Positions 1-7,032 of a stretch of DNA of 12,124 nt are shown here, in pieces. The stretch lies in NCBI GenBank assembly GCA_016929875.1, contig JAFGHZ010000063.1, positions 1 through 12,124 on the forward strand, written 5' to 3'. The notes beneath the pieces are model-generated. The model was not told where the DNA came from. It saw nothing but the letters and a program-made list of their open reading frames with translations, and made no database searches. Origin of the DNA: Dehalococcoidales bacterium. Its GTDB lineage: Bacteria > Chloroflexota > Dehalococcoidia > Dehalococcoidales > Fen-1064. Positions within the stretch are counted from its first letter, which is position 1, and every line of letters starts with the position of its first letter. Position numbers and translations under genes: made by a program.

Positions 1-2
1 AA

Positions 3-599
3 AGGTTCTTTATCGACGACCGGGGAGCAAACCCTTTCCTCCGGTACGAAGATTATGACATCGATGTGATTAATAATTCCCGGTATTTGTATTTTAACGG
101 CTACTCTTTTCAAGACGACGGTTTTCTCGAGGACATTTCCAGGCTGTTATCGGAAGTAAACAGTAAAACAAGCATTGTTTTTGGTCCCGGCGCCCCTAAC
201 CTGGCAAAGAAGTACCGGAATGATTTCCTGAAATTAATAAAAAAACACGTTGCTGTGGTCATTCTCAATGAAGAGGAAGCTATAAGTTTAACGGGGGAAA
301 ATTCTACCGGTGAGATTATCGGTAATTTATTGAAAATAACCGATATTGTGGCGCTTACGCTGGGAGCGAGAGGCAGTATTGTGGCGAATCATCAAGAGCG
401 AATAAGGCTGAAAGCCTGTAAAGCGGAAGTAGTAGATACCACCGGCGCCGGGGACGGTTATACCGGGGCGTTTCTTTACGGGCTCTCCCGCGGCTGGTCG
501 TTGAAAAAGGCAGGAGAACTTGCAGGTAAAGTTGCGGCATCGGTTGTTTCTGTTCGAGGAGCGCGTGTAAAACATAGCCAATTGCATAAACTCACATAG
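3..599 (+). CDS. PfkB/ribokinase-family carbohydrate kinase (5' end outside window)
   Basis: Probable ATP-dependent cytoplasmic kinase that phosphorylates a sugar or nucleoside. The frame is open to the left edge and the residues before the first internal GTG (position 66) already fit the family (RFFIDDRGAN, a usual PfkB substrate-side motif), so the gene starts upstream and only about 198 C-terminal residues are visible. Further family marks are NEEEAISLTG, then LTLGARGS in the nucleotide site, then the PfkB signature DTTGAGDGYTGAF, in which the Asp of GAGD is the expected catalytic base. The full family length is about 300 residues, so roughly a third is missing. The stop is 13 bases before the next gene's chosen start, so the two are probably cotranscribed. 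The substrate is unknown. Its place in a glycan locus suggests it primes a sugar for activation (inference). Confidence 0.9.
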   Translation, partial: RFFIDDRGANPFLRYEDYDIDVINNSRYLYFNGYSFQDDGFLEDISRLLSEVNSKTSIVFGPGAPNLAKKYRNDFLKLIKKHVAVVILNEEEAISLTGENSTGEIIGNLLKITDIVALTLGARGSIVANHQERIRLKACKAEVVDTTGAGDGYTGAFLYGLSRGWSLKKAGELAGKVAASVVSVRGARVKHSQLHKLT

Positions 600-612
600 T
601 TTGAAGGTAAAA

Positions 613-1794
613 ATGTCAGTACTTTTGATTTTAATAGACGCCTGCCGGGAAGACAATATAACTCCTGAACTGACTCCCTTTATTTATACACTCAAACAAA
701 AGGGCGGTTATTCGAGGCTCGATTTTTTATCTTCCTTTAACGCCCGGGTAGAACTACTGACGGGTAATTCTCCCATCACTACCGATACCATGTACGATTA
801 TTGCATTGCTACCGAAAAATCAAAGCTGGGCTTGTTACGGTATCTGCCTACCCCTTCCAGACTTAAGAAAGGTAACAAAACCAGAGAGTATCTTATATGG
901 CGGATAGGATCGCGACTCAGGCGCTTTTTTACAGGTAGTAATGTCGGTATTGCCCCCAATATACCGCTCTCTCTTTTGCCGTACTTCACAATAAATTCTT
1001 CATTCGACCGATTCATTGAAAAAGAACAAAATCTCAGCACCGAGCATCTTTTCGGTAAGTTTGAAAATAATGGAATTAAACACAGGTTCATCTGCAGTTT
1101 TGCCAAAAACATAACAGCCGATATAAAAGAAAATCCGCCTGAGGGAAACTTTGCCCTGTTTCTTCATTATGAAGACCTTGATATGATTGGGCATGAACAT
1201 GGCCCCTATTCTGCTAAGAAGGAGACGGCTTTACAAGCCATAGATTCATCTGTCGAGCAGATTTACAGACGATTTCAGGATGAGATCGATTTCATCGCCG
1301 TTTTCGGCGACCATAACATGGAAGAAGTGCAGGTCGAATTTGATTTATGGGCAGAATTGCAAAAATTGAAATTGAGAATCCCTAAAGACTATCTGGTCTT
1401 CCTCAATTCCCCGGTAGCGCGGTTCTGGTTCAATAACGAAAAAGCGCGGACCGAAATCAGAGAATTCCTTAAAACGCTCGATAAATATGGCAGAGAAATT
1501 ACAGCGGACGAATTAACGGCAAAAGGCTTGTCCGCCGATTCTAAGTATGGCGAATGTATTTTCTGGTTGAAAAAAGGGGTAAATATCCGCCCCGATTTCT
1601 ACCACGAGAGCGAAATAAAAGGCATGCATCATTATTTCGACGACCCGGCGTGGACCCCATTTATTCTGTTTCACAAGGACAGACAGATTAAGCTCAGGAA
1701 CGAAGGTAAATTGAGAGACGTGATGCCGACTGTCTTGGAATTGCTCGGTATAGAAAGTAACGTAGACGGCAAAAGCCTGTTTATTAAGGAGTAG
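613..1794 (+). CDS. Alkaline-phosphatase-superfamily hydrolase (phosphodiesterase/pyrophosphatase-like)
   Basis: Predicted metal-dependent hydrolase of phosphate esters or diesters, 393 residues from the ATG. The superfamily metal and nucleophile motifs appear in order: LILIDACRED (metal Asp about residue 9), SFNARVELLTG (likely Ser nucleophile about 41, where related pyrophosphatases often have Thr), DLDMIGHEHGP (Asp/His ligands about 188-196), VFGDHNM (Asp-His about 233-234) and GMHHYFDD (His about 339). It ends with the usual VMPTVLELLGIE. There is no signal peptide or membrane segment, so it should be cytoplasmic, unlike phosphoethanolamine transferases. I chose ATG 613 because AAGG lies five bases upstream; an in-frame TTG at 601 would add four residues. 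It is followed after two bases by the nucleotidyltransferase gene, suggesting coupled expression. The substrate is not evident; a sugar phosphate, phosphodiester or nucleotide sugar are candidates. Confidence 0.85.
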   Translation: MSVLLILIDACREDNITPELTPFIYTLKQKGGYSRLDFLSSFNARVELLTGNSPITTDTMYDYCIATEKSKLGLLRYLPTPSRLKKGNKTREYLIWRIGSRLRRFFTGSNVGIAPNIPLSLLPYFTINSSFDRFIEKEQNLSTEHLFGKFENNGIKHRFICSFAKNITADIKENPPEGNFALFLHYEDLDMIGHEHGPYSAKKETALQAIDSSVEQIYRRFQDEIDFIAVFGDHNMEEVQVEFDLWAELQKLKLRIPKDYLVFLNSPVARFWFNNEKARTEIREFLKTLDKYGREITADELTAKGLSADSKYGECIFWLKKGVNIRPDFYHESEIKGMHHYFDDPAWTPFILFHKDRQIKLRNEGKLRDVMPTVLELLGIESNVDGKSLFIKE

Positions 1795-1796
1795 CC

Positions 1797-2960
1797 GTGG
1801 GTAAGTTTTTTTATCTGGATAATCCTCAAGCCGAAAACCGGACGGAGCGACTCATAGAACAAGCCGTAGAAGATATCAAAAGCTTTTTTGGGGAACAGGT
1901 AAGGGCGATTTTTCTTGTAGGTAGCATGGCGAGGGGAGAGGGAGCATGGAAGAAATTCGGCGACGGACTAAATATAACATCTGATGTCGACCTTCTGATA
2001 ATTACCACAGGAACAACAAGCGTGCCTGCAAAACTGAGGGCACGACTAGATAATCTGGGGCATCAGGCGAAAATAGAAGTTGCGCTCTGGATAAAAAGCG
2101 TTTTTTCGATGAGAATGTCGGGGCCTACGATAGATATCTGCGATATTAAAGAGACCGGCAAAATCCTGTACGGCGACGGCAGTGTTCTGGACACGCTGGA
2201 ATTTAATCCCGCCGATATCAAGTTCGAGGAAGCCGTTTTCTTGTTTTTCAACCGGGCGATGTTGACTGTTCTGGAGTGCTCGCCCGCCGATTTTAATTCC
2301 GACACGGTAGAAGCAAAACAGCGGCTGAGTTTGTGTGCTGCGGCGATAATGGCAACATGCACCGACATTATCACCATTTCAAATGGTAAATATTCGCCTT
2401 CACCGATTAAAAGAGCGGAGTTGGTCAAAAGCATGATAAACGGCATAGATGCCGACATCGATAAAGAGAAATTCCTGCAGGATTTATCGACCGCATTTAA
2501 ATTCAAGATGGAGAGCCCCGAAGAACTGTATATTGCTAACGCTTATGAATTATGGGAGAAAACACGGGGATACCTGATGAATCTATTCAGATTCTATTTC
2601 AAGAAAAAATACGGCGGTGACGACTTTACTTCATATCCGCATTTAGTCGATAGAAATCGGACGATTTCAAAAAGAATCATAGGTGTACTTTCTAGTTTCA
2701 AAAGGGCTTCTGTCCTGATACGTAACGGTAAAATGCCTCGTCATTGCCCGAATATAAGCAACCTGTTTTATGGCAAGATGGTGGCATTGTACCTCTTCCT
2801 GGCGCTGGATAAACAACTGGATGAACAGCATATAAACAGAGCGAGAAGTTATCTTTCTCACGTTTATTGCTTTACGAGTAAAAGTGATGATTTGGCTGCT
2901 ACGTGGCTCAATCTCCGCGATAGATTACGAGATTTACACGAAAGAATGGGGGTTATATAA
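1797..2960 (+). CDS. Polymerase-beta-type nucleotidyltransferase with C-terminal helical domain
   Basis: Predicted nucleotidyltransferase, 387 residues. The N-terminal 110 residues carry the polymerase-beta fold signature: VGSMARGEG (Gly42-Ser43), SDVDLLII (Asp63 and Asp65, metal ligands) and IEVALW (Glu94 as a possible third carboxylate). The expected strand DICDIKETGKILYGDG follows near residues 112-127. The remaining 260 residues look mostly helical and I do not recognise them; such C-terminal domains usually hold the substrate in aminoglycoside-nucleotidyltransferase-like enzymes. The GTG start is supported by AAGGAG at 1786-1791, five bases upstream and overlapping the end of the hydrolase gene. 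The family transfers AMP or another nucleotide to small molecules, proteins or RNA. A minimal MNT/HEPN toxin-antitoxin role is unlikely given the length and the lack of a HEPN partner. Its place between a kinase/hydrolase pair and glycosyltransferases suggests activation or modification of a glycan unit (inference). Confidence 0.8.
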   Translation: MGKFFYLDNPQAENRTERLIEQAVEDIKSFFGEQVRAIFLVGSMARGEGAWKKFGDGLNITSDVDLLIITTGTTSVPAKLRARLDNLGHQAKIEVALWIKSVFSMRMSGPTIDICDIKETGKILYGDGSVLDTLEFNPADIKFEEAVFLFFNRAMLTVLECSPADFNSDTVEAKQRLSLCAAAIMATCTDIITISNGKYSPSPIKRAELVKSMINGIDADIDKEKFLQDLSTAFKFKMESPEELYIANAYELWEKTRGYLMNLFRFYFKKKYGGDDFTSYPHLVDRNRTISKRIIGVLSSFKRASVLIRNGKMPRHCPNISNLFYGKMVALYLFLALDKQLDEQHINRARSYLSHVYCFTSKSDDLAATWLNLRDRLRDLHERMGVI

Positions 2961-2971
2961 TAAAACTCTCT

Positions 2972-4084
2972 ATGCGTATCTGTTTCGTCAACACTGAGAT
3001 ATTTGCCTTCGGGTACTACGGCGGCTACGGCCGTCTGAACCGTGTCATCGGGCGGGAACTGGTCAAGCGCGGCCACCAGGTCAACGTCATCGTTATGCCC
3101 CGACAGGCGGAACAACCGCCTGTCGCGCAACTCGACGGGATGACGGTTTACGGCTTCGACCGTACGTTAAAGACCTTTTTGTTTTCCAACGGCAAATTTC
3201 GCCTGCCCGAAGCCGACATCATCGAAATCTGGGACCCGAACTCGCTTATCGCTTATCTTGTCACACGGGCGACGCCGCACAGCAAGCATATCGTCGATAT
3301 CGCCGACCCCTGGGACAAGCAGGATTTCAAGGACGTCGATACCGTGGAGCACAAGAGAAAATCGATGAACCCCAGAGACGTTGCACAGCGTTTTTACATG
3401 GACAGGATACGCCCCCGCCTGGCGCAAAAAGTGATTCATAAAGCCGACGCATTTTTTTACGAAGCCGATTATCTATTACCGAAGATGCGGTCGTTGTACA
3501 GTCTAAAGGCGGATTGTGTCTTCATGCCCCACGCCGTCGAAATCCCTGCCGGTCCGGTAAACAAAGCTCCCCGCCCGACCGTTTGCTTTCTGGCACGGTG
3601 GGACGCGGTAAAAAGGGTCGAGCGCTTCTTCCAGTTAGCCGGAAGGTTCCCGGAAGCCGACTTTATCGCGATGGGCTGGGCGCACGATAAGGAGAAAGAC
3701 AGGCAATACCGTGAGGAAGGCTCCCGTATCCCGAACCTTGCCATGCCCGGTTTTGTCAGTGAGGAAGAAAAGAGGAATATACTGGAAAAGTCCTGGGTAA
3801 TGGTCAACACCAGTATCCACGAAGGTTTGCCCCAGTCTTTCATCGAGTCCAGTGCCTGCCGGTGTGCTATTATGGCGGGGGTGAACCCCGATAACTACAC
3901 GAGTAATTACGGCTGTTATGTGGAAAACGACGACTATGAGTCCGGACTTTCTTATCTGCTGGGAAATAACCGCTGGAAAGAGAAGGGAGAGGCAGGGTAC
4001 GCGTATGTTAAAGAGACGCGTGAGTTAAACAGTGTGGTGGAAAAGCGGATTAGTGTTTATGAGAGATTGGTGAAAAACAAATGA
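2972..4084 (+). CDS. Family-4 (GT-B) glycosyltransferase
   Basis: Retaining-type glycosyltransferase that moves a sugar from a nucleotide donor to a glycan or lipid-linked acceptor at the cytoplasmic face. It has 370 residues, normal for GT4. The N-terminal Rossmann domain opens with MRICFVNTEIF and a glycine-rich GYYGGYGR acceptor-side loop. The C-terminal domain starts near VCFLARWDAVKRVERF, and the donor-binding E-x7-E motif is EGLPQSFIE (Glu284 and Glu292). The gene is clearly GC-richer than the one before it. The Shine-Dalgarno site is weak (TAAAACTCTCT precedes the ATG), so translation may depend on coupling to the upstream gene, 11 bases away. Its last four bases (ATGA) overlap the start of the next glycosyltransferase. 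The sugar donor cannot be read from sequence. Confidence 0.9.
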   Translation: MRICFVNTEIFAFGYYGGYGRLNRVIGRELVKRGHQVNVIVMPRQAEQPPVAQLDGMTVYGFDRTLKTFLFSNGKFRLPEADIIEIWDPNSLIAYLVTRATPHSKHIVDIADPWDKQDFKDVDTVEHKRKSMNPRDVAQRFYMDRIRPRLAQKVIHKADAFFYEADYLLPKMRSLYSLKADCVFMPHAVEIPAGPVNKAPRPTVCFLARWDAVKRVERFFQLAGRFPEADFIAMGWAHDKEKDRQYREEGSRIPNLAMPGFVSEEEKRNILEKSWVMVNTSIHEGLPQSFIESSACRCAIMAGVNPDNYTSNYGCYVENDDYESGLSYLLGNNRWKEKGEAGYAYVKETRELNSVVEKRISVYERLVKNK

Positions 4085-5298
4085 GAATTCTAATAGTCGG
4101 TAACGGCACACCGCGTATTCCCCCGAAGCCCACCATACCGGTTACGATTTATCTGCATACCCTGGCGGAGCAGCTTGTCAGGCTGGGGAATGAAGTCGAT
4201 GTGGTAATCCGCCCGACTCCGGAAAAAGAACCGCAAAAATATAATTACCTTGAAATTGGTAAACCCGGAGTACGTCCCCGCAATATTCATATGCGGAACC
4301 TTTACGAAATCTGGTTTAGTACCTGTCTTGCGATACGACTGCACGGATTGTGCAAAAGAAACCATTACGATATAGTGCATTTTTTTGAAAATCCGGTGCC
4401 GTCTTTCCTCTCTCTATTAATCGATAAAAAAGACCGTCCGCGTTTTCTTTTCAGCAGTGGTATGGCGGTCTCCGGTATCGAGCTTAACTGGGGCATCCCC
4501 GATAAGACCGGTTTTCTCTGGCGTGCCAGTATGGCGTTGCACGGGTATATCTTCCGGAAAATGCCGCACCTGACGGTCAGCAGCGAACGCCTCAAGGAAG
4601 TTGTGGTCGCACTGACGGGAGTGAGACCGGAGAAAATAAATATCGCTCCTTTCGTGGCGGCTGAGCCAGATATTTTCCGTCCCATTGCCGATGTCTCTGA
4701 ACTGAAACAAAGCCTTGGGCTGAATCCCGATGACCTTGTAGTGCTCTGCCTGGCGCCGGTCGCTCCGTATAAAAACCAGCTCTCGGTCGTTAAAGCTATT
4801 CCCGCTGTCGTTGAAAAATACCATACCGCCAGGTTTCTTTTCGTCGGTGAGACAACGATACCTGAATATTACGGGCAAATTCAGCAGTTTATCCGTGAAA
4901 ACGCGCTGGAAAAACATGCCCTTTTTACCGGTTTTATAAAAGATTACGCCGACCTGCCGAAATACTACAATCTCGCGGATGTTTACATTCTGCCTTCCGT
5001 TGCCGAAGGACTACCCAAGGTACTGCTCGAGGCGATGTCCTGCGGCAGGGCAATCGTTGCCTCTTCCATCTCACAGAATAAAGAACCTGCCAGATACGGC
5101 GACGAGATGCTGTTCATCGAACCCCATAAGCCCGAGAGCATCGCCAATGCCATTAATAAATTGCTCGGTGACCCCGGTTTGAGAAAGAAGCTGGGCGAAA
5201 ACGCACGCCGGACAGTCGCTGAATACTTCACGCCGGAAGCGGTCGCTAAACGTATGGCTGAAGTGTATGAAGGGGTAAATTGTGGAGGCGCACAATGA
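4081..5298 (+). CDS. Family-4 (GT-B) glycosyltransferase
   Basis: Second GT4 enzyme, 405 residues, overlapping the previous stop by four bases (ATGA), a sign of translational coupling. The N-terminal domain begins MRILIVGNGTPRIPPKP and has HTLAEQLVRLGNEVDVV. The C-terminal Glycos_transf_1 domain is well conserved: LCLAPVAPYKNQ, FLFVGE, LFTGFIKDYADLPKYYNLAD, then SVAEGLPKVLLEAMSCG, whose E-x7-E pair is Glu309/Glu317. It ends in the usual helix LRKKLGENARRT and TPEAVAKRMAEVYEG. Its last 90 or so bases are repeated 782 bases downstream as an orphan fragment, and its 3' end is the point where base composition falls sharply. The final NCGGAQ is encoded by sequence that also carries the ribosome binding site of the following methyltransferase, so the C-terminus may have been altered when that gene arrived (inference). 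Confidence 0.93.
   Translation: MRILIVGNGTPRIPPKPTIPVTIYLHTLAEQLVRLGNEVDVVIRPTPEKEPQKYNYLEIGKPGVRPRNIHMRNLYEIWFSTCLAIRLHGLCKRNHYDIVHFFENPVPSFLSLLIDKKDRPRFLFSSGMAVSGIELNWGIPDKTGFLWRASMALHGYIFRKMPHLTVSSERLKEVVVALTGVRPEKINIAPFVAAEPDIFRPIADVSELKQSLGLNPDDLVVLCLAPVAPYKNQLSVVKAIPAVVEKYHTARFLFVGETTIPEYYGQIQQFIRENALEKHALFTGFIKDYADLPKYYNLADVYILPSVAEGLPKVLLEAMSCGRAIVASSISQNKEPARYGDEMLFIEPHKPESIANAINKLLGDPGLRKKLGENARRTVAEYFTPEAVAKRMAEVYEGVNCGGAQ
5178..5265 (+). repeat. Direct repeat, copy 1 (3' end of intact GT4 gene)
   Basis: This stretch, inside the intact glycosyltransferase gene, aligns without gaps to 5960-6047 at a constant offset of 782 bases. Two exact blocks anchor it: an 18-base block at 5178-5195 (TTTGAGAAAGAAGCTGGG) and a 17-base block at 5230-5246 (ACGCCGGAAGCGGTCGC). 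By hand alignment about four in five bases match overall, mostly differing at third codon positions, so the copies diverged as coding sequence. Confidence 0.85.
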
Positions 5299-5964
5299 AC
5301 CGTAAGATTAAATTTATAATTGATACACTGAAACATCCAAAATTGGCTTGTAAGATAGCTTTTGATGCCTTAAAACAACCCAGCCTATTGACAATAAGTA
5401 GAAAAGCTCCTGGTTTGTGTAGTATTTCTTTAGGTTGGCTAATTTATAACAGGGTACTAAAATCGTCCCATAAATCCAGAAATATTATAGAGGTTGGTGC
5501 ATATAAAGGAAAATCTACTTGTTTTCTTTCACTTGCTGCTAAAAAGACGGGCAGGCGAGTGAAATCCTTTGAATTATTTTCCGGTTTACCTACGGCTGAT
5601 CCTGTACTAGATCCTCGTTTTCGTAAGGGCGATATGTCATCATCCCTGGAAATATATGAATCCACAGTGTCTACATACGGTTATCGCGAAATAGTTGATC
5701 TTGTTGTTGGTGATGCTCGACAAACTCTACCCTCAGAGATTGAAGATTTTTGCGTAGCATTTCTAGATGTTGATGTTTATGATGTCACTGTAGAATTACT
5801 TTCCTTCTTGATAAAGATATCCCAAGCGAATCATAGTAATCCATGACTATGATTCGCTTGGGATACAAAAGGCAGTAAGTGAAAACCTTAGTAATGATGT
5901 TTATATCAGTGAAAAAACCGAGAATACGATAGTGTTAGGTATTAAACCCTACCAAAAGATTTGA
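5295..5964 (+). pseudogene. TylF/macrocin-O-methyltransferase-like SAM methyltransferase, frame broken at an inverted repeat
   Basis: Class I SAM-dependent methyltransferase of the TylF-like type, expected to O-methylate a sugar. ATG 5295 is set by GGAGG at 5284-5288 and overlaps the preceding stop (ATGA). Visible motifs are NIIEVGAYKGKST (SAM motif I, about residues 64-75), SFELFSGLP and FLDVDVYDVT (metal-binding acidic motif, about 157-164). The frame then runs FLIKI followed by SQANHSNP and a stop at 5844-5846, 183 residues. The true C-terminus is still readable one frame over from 5839: IHDYDSLGIQKAVSENLS and onward to ...LGIKPYQKI with a stop at 5962-5964. The normal loop, about six residues with a GG turn, has been replaced by an inverted copy of downstream sequence. 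The broken product lacks the last strands and active-site HDYD segment, so it is probably inactive. The gene is AT-rich compared with its neighbour, suggesting transfer. Confidence 0.85.
5818..5865. repeat. Perfect 20-bp inverted repeat with 8-base loop
   Basis: The left arm 5818-5837 reads TATCCCAAGCGAATCATAGT and the right arm 5846-5865 is its exact reverse complement; the loop is AATCCATG. The right arm is genuine methyltransferase coding sequence (it encodes DYDSLGI in the old frame), while the left arm sits where the usual GG loop should be encoded. There is no T-run after the stem (ACAAAAGG follows), so it is not an intrinsic terminator. Confidence 0.95.
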
Positions 5965-6047
5965 GAAAGAAGCTGGGTGAAAACGCCCGCCGTACTGCCG
6001 TCGAATTCTTTACGCCGGAAGCGGTCGCGAAGGGCATAGTTAAGGTT
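5960..6047 (+). repeat. Direct repeat, copy 2 (orphan GT4 3' end)
   Basis: Partner of 5178-5265, with the 18-base block at 5960-5977 and the 17-base block at 6012-6028. The homology begins immediately at the end of the methyltransferase reading frame (its TGA at 5962-5964 lies inside the repeat), which marks a clean recombination junction. Confidence 0.85.
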
Positions 6048-6074
6048 TACGAGGAGATAGTCAATAAATTCTAA
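5961..6074 (+). pseudogene. Orphan C-terminal fragment of a family-4 glycosyltransferase
   Basis: The + strand frame beginning at 5961 reads LRKKLGENARRTAVEFFTPE and ends VYEEIVNKF before TAA at 6072-6074. This is the last 37 residues of a GT4 enzyme, closely matching the end of the intact upstream protein (LRKKLGENARRT, then TPEAVAKRMAEVYEG). No GT4 coding sequence precedes it, only the methyltransferase, and it has no start codon of its own. It is therefore a remnant, not a gene. It shows the island entered by recombination at a GT4 3' end. Its TAA overlaps a strong AAGGAGGA, so it may preserve the original operon junction. Confidence 0.85.
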
Positions 6075-6080
6075 GGAGGA
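6073..6080 (+). promoter_or_regulatory. Strong Shine-Dalgarno AAGGAGGA, 17 bases from the next start
   Basis: AAGGAGGA overlaps the stop of the glycosyltransferase remnant. The next plausible start, ATG 6098, is 17 bases away, too far for efficient use, and no ATG/GTG/TTG lies in that frame at normal spacing. It is probably the ribosome binding site of a gene that once followed the glycosyltransferase and was displaced (inference). Confidence 0.5.
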
Positions 6081-6097
6081 TAATATTCTTCGTAGCT

Positions 6098-6888
6098 ATG
6101 CGTAAAATCATTATTCGAATCGTACTTTACTGTTATAAGTATTTATCGTCTTTTTCAATAAATACTGTATTACATGACAAAATATATCTGTTTGTATTTA
6201 ACATGTTTAGCGAATATCGATTTAAAATGTATCCAGAAGATACCCATTTTATTCTTTGTTTTAATAGTGGAGTCCGTTTTAAAGTAAATGAGGATATTTA
6301 TAAGGAATTGGCATATGGCTTACCTGGATACTTAGCTTGTCGAAAACTTAGGAGAGGCGATACTGTTGTCGATTGTGGTGCATATGTTGGCGGATTCACT
6401 CTTTACGCTGCTCAAATTGTCGGTTCTGAGGGGAAGGTAATATGCTTTGAACCTGATTACGAAAGCTATAAAAAATTGTTAGATAATATAAAAATAAATA
6501 ATTTCACTAATGTAATTGCCATTAACAAAGGGATTTGGAGCTGTGATAGAACATTAAAATTCAGTACGGGGCATTCTTCTGAATCCTCAATTGTTACAAA
6601 CAACGTAGAACCTTTTAATGAAGTGCAGGTTGTTAGTCTTGATAATGAACTGAAACGCAGGGGAATTGAAAAGGTAGATTTTATTAAAATGGATATTGAA
6701 GGCGCTGAGATTGAGGCTGTCAAAGGATGTAAAGCTACAATTGATAAGGGTACTAATTTTGTATTGCATCTTATCATGTTGTCGAAGGAGAAAAAACATT
6801 TCGGAAACTGGAGAGTATCTTTTGCAGCCTAGGCTATCAAACGAAGACTTCGCATCTGTTTCACATTACAACTTGTGCTTCGAGATAA
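6098..6888 (+). pseudogene. FkbM-family methyltransferase, frameshifted near its C-terminus
   Basis: SAM-dependent methyltransferase of the FkbM family, usually an O-methyltransferase of sugars or polyketides. Family marks are TVVDCGAYVGGFTLYAAQ (SAM motif I, about residues 89-106), VICFEPD (about 114-120) and VDFIKMDIEGAEIEAVKG (about 193-210). The frame then turns to nonsense after TNFV and stops at 6830-6832. From 6763 another frame carries on exactly as the family should: IASYHVVEGEKTFRKLES, then LGYQTKTSHLFHITTCASR, stop at 6886-6888. One missing base just after the TTTT run at 6757-6760 explains this. The repaired protein would be about 263 residues. The first 45 residues are hydrophobic and basic and may lie against a membrane. 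The gene is AT-rich like the preceding methyltransferase and lacks a well-spaced ribosome binding site. A sequencing error in the T-run is the main alternative to true decay. Confidence 0.87.
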
Positions 6889-6945
6889 CGCTTTTATATA
6901 GCGACACTAATACCCCTCTCTAGTAATTTTTGCGCCATTTCTCTA

Positions 6946-6974
6946 TTGACACAGGGCCCATACATTTCTAATAT
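6946..6974 (+). promoter_or_regulatory. Probable sigma-70 promoter for the three-gene unit
   Basis: A consensus -35 box TTGACA (6946-6951) is followed after 17 bases by TAATAT (6969-6974, four of six matches to TATAAT). The surrounding sequence is AT-rich and non-coding, and a start near 6981 would leave a leader of about 50 bases before the gene at 7033. It is the best-placed promoter in the window and suggests the downstream trio is expressed separately from the glycan operon. Confidence 0.6.
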
Positions 6975-7032
6975 ATAGTACATATGTTCTATTACAACAA
7001 AGAGGAAATCTTTATTTAAAACAGGAGTGAAG

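Noticed and set aside
1797..2960. MNT/HEPN toxin-antitoxin pair or defence nucleotidyltransferase
   Set aside because: The protein is far longer than minimal MNT antitoxins, no small HEPN gene with an RxxxxH motif is adjacent, and the neighbours are glycan genes.
5818..5870. The 20-bp hairpin as an intrinsic terminator or as an insertion-sequence end
   Set aside because: No T-run follows the stem, there is no transposase frame or target-site duplication, and the right arm is old coding sequence of the methyltransferase.
5178..5977. Direct repeats as attachment sites of an integrative element
   Set aside because: No integrase or recombinase is present, and the repeats are diverged coding copies of a glycosyltransferase end, better explained by homologous recombination.
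6889..6903. Short CGCT/AGCG stem after the FkbM stop as a terminator
   Set aside because: Only four base pairs with a seven-base loop and no following T-run; too weak to call.
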